Source: Bacillota bacterium
GTDB taxonomy: Bacteria; Bacillota; Bacilli; Bacillales; Bacillaceae_J
DNA: 6,542 nt
Assembly (NCBI GenBank): GCA_023457235.1
Contig: JAEWMK010000284.1
Location: 1-6,542 of the forward strand
Direction: 5' to 3'
Below the pieces are notes generated by a model, which did not search any database, was not told where the DNA came from, and was given only the letters and a program-made list of their open reading frames with translations. Position 1 is the stretch's first letter. Each line of letters opens with the position of its first letter. Below are positions 6,083 to 6,542 of the stretch, piece by piece. The position numbers and the translations under genes were made by a program.

Positions 6083-6280
6083 ATGAGAAAGATTTCAATA
6101 AGTCTTTATCAAAAAGTTACAGAAGCTCTAAACAATGAAAAAGGAGCACAAACTTTGGAATGGGTAGCAGTTGGTGCAGTAGTTGTAACCATTGCAGCGC
6201 TTCTTGGGCAAGCCTTTGAGGGAGATTCAATTAAAGGAATTGTTACTTCTATTTTAGACAAAATCAAGGATTCGTTATAA
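6083..6280 (+). CDS. flp: Flp-type prepilin, major Tad pilus subunit
   Basis: This 65-residue protein has the layout of a type IVb Flp prepilin: a hydrophilic, slightly basic leader (1-21) ending in Gly21, a cleavage region KGAQTLEW, then one hydrophobic helix (about 27-44) and a short amphipathic C-terminus. Cleavage after Gly21 by a prepilin peptidase would leave 44 residues with Glu26 at mature position 5, the residue conserved in these pilins. Position 6 is Trp27, where classical Flp pilins carry Tyr. The mature protein has no Cys and almost no surface domain, as usual for Flp. ATG 6083 is preceded by the strong site AAGGGAGGTG 7 nt upstream, which fits high expression. It is the last gene before the hairpin at 6309. 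The small size limits certainty, but position and motif agree. Confidence 0.88.
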   Translation: MRKISISLYQKVTEALNNEKGAQTLEWVAVGAVVVTIAALLGQAFEGDSIKGIVTSILDKIKDSL

Positions 6281-6308
6281 TACTGTTTTTCTATGACTAT
6301 ATTAAAAA

Positions 6309-6349
6309 ATATTTAGCGGTAATGGTTCATGTATATTACCGCTAAATAT
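6309..6349 (+). terminator. Perfect 15-bp hairpin after the pilin gene, probable terminator
   Basis: ATATTTAGCGGTAAT (6309-6323) and ATTACCGCTAAATAT (6335-6349) pair perfectly around an 11-nt loop. On the + strand the following sequence is CATTTTAACTT, a weak and interrupted T-tract. On the - strand the stem is followed by five T residues, so it is a better terminator in that direction or works both ways. It starts 28 nt after the flp stop. It may end the operon, or partly stop transcription and protect the 3' end of the pilin messenger while letting some transcripts reach the lipoprotein gene. Confidence 0.65.
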
Positions 6350-6388
6350 CATTTTAACTTCATTTAGCAGAAAAGGGAGGGTTTTTTC

Positions 6389-6542
6389 ATGGGGAAGAGG
6401 CTTCATGGCACCCTTATTCTTTTAATATTTATGGCAATGATTTTAGCAGCATGTAGTGGAGACAAGGCAGAATTAACAAAAACTGATAATACAAATATCG
6501 AGAATGAAGCCGAAGGTCAAGTCAAGGATTCAAAAAATGCTC
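6389..6542 (+). CDS. Lipoprotein of unknown function (5' part, cut by window end)
   Basis: ATG 6389 opens a frame that remains open to the window end (51 codons seen). It has AAAGGGAGG with 8 nt before the start. The first residues, MGKRLHGTLILLIFMAMILA, form a lipoprotein signal peptide with a basic start and a hydrophobic core. The lipobox LAAC places the modified Cys at residue 22, followed by SGDKAEL. Residues 23-51 are polar, rich in Asn, Lys, Glu and Asp, like the linker after many Gram-positive lipoprotein anchors. The mature protein would be held on the outer face of the membrane. No functional domain lies inside the window. It follows the pilin gene by 108 nt on the same strand, with the hairpin between and no convincing promoter of its own, so it may belong to the pilus locus. 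Its role is unknown. Confidence 0.8.
   Translation, partial: MGKRLHGTLILLIFMAMILAACSGDKAELTKTDNTNIENEAEGQVKDSKNA

Noticed and set aside
6347..6352. TATCAT as a -10 box for the lipoprotein gene
   Set aside because: No acceptable -35 hexamer lies 16-18 nt upstream, and the box falls inside the hairpin arm.

Overview
The window looks like a low-GC, Gram-positive chromosome, most probably from the Bacillaceae. Coding sequence is AT-rich, nearly every gene has a strong AGGAGG-like ribosome binding site 7-11 nt before its start, spacing is tight, and the proteins resemble Bacillus-type relatives. I name the family from sequence character only; no search was possible.

Positions 1-463 hold the 3' part of livF, an ATP-binding subunit of a branched-chain amino acid ABC transporter. 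It is closed by a clear intrinsic terminator (485-514). A non-coding stretch of about 385 nt follows (464-849). It contains a sigma-A-like promoter (562-589) embedded in a near-perfect 39-bp palindrome (564-602), then a leader of about 250 nt with mutually exclusive pairing possibilities and a possible 19-codon TTG-start reading frame (762-821).

Positions 850-6280 are a compact Tad (tight adherence)/Flp pilus operon, all on the + strand: cpaB (SAF-domain membrane protein), tadZ/cpaE (receiver-like domain plus MinD/ParA-type ATPase), cpaF/tadA (secretion ATPase), tadB and tadC (T2SSF-type inner-membrane platform proteins) and a 65-aa Flp-type pilin. The inferred division of labour is as follows. 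TadZ positions the machine, CpaF powers it, TadB and TadC form the membrane platform that extracts processed pilin from the membrane, and CpaB is an accessory protein outside the membrane. The pilin is the fibre subunit once a prepilin peptidase has removed its leader. No prepilin peptidase, TadE/F-like minor pilin or outer-membrane secretin is seen here. Absence of a secretin fits a one-membrane cell; the peptidase must be encoded elsewhere.

A perfect 15-bp hairpin (6309-6349) follows the pilin gene. After it comes the start of a lipoprotein gene (from 6389) with a clear signal peptide and lipobox, cut by the window end.

The system is a known type. The parts that deserve a second look are the upstream control region, the degenerate active sites of TadZ, the unusual Trp in the pilin cleavage motif, and the lipoprotein attached to the operon.
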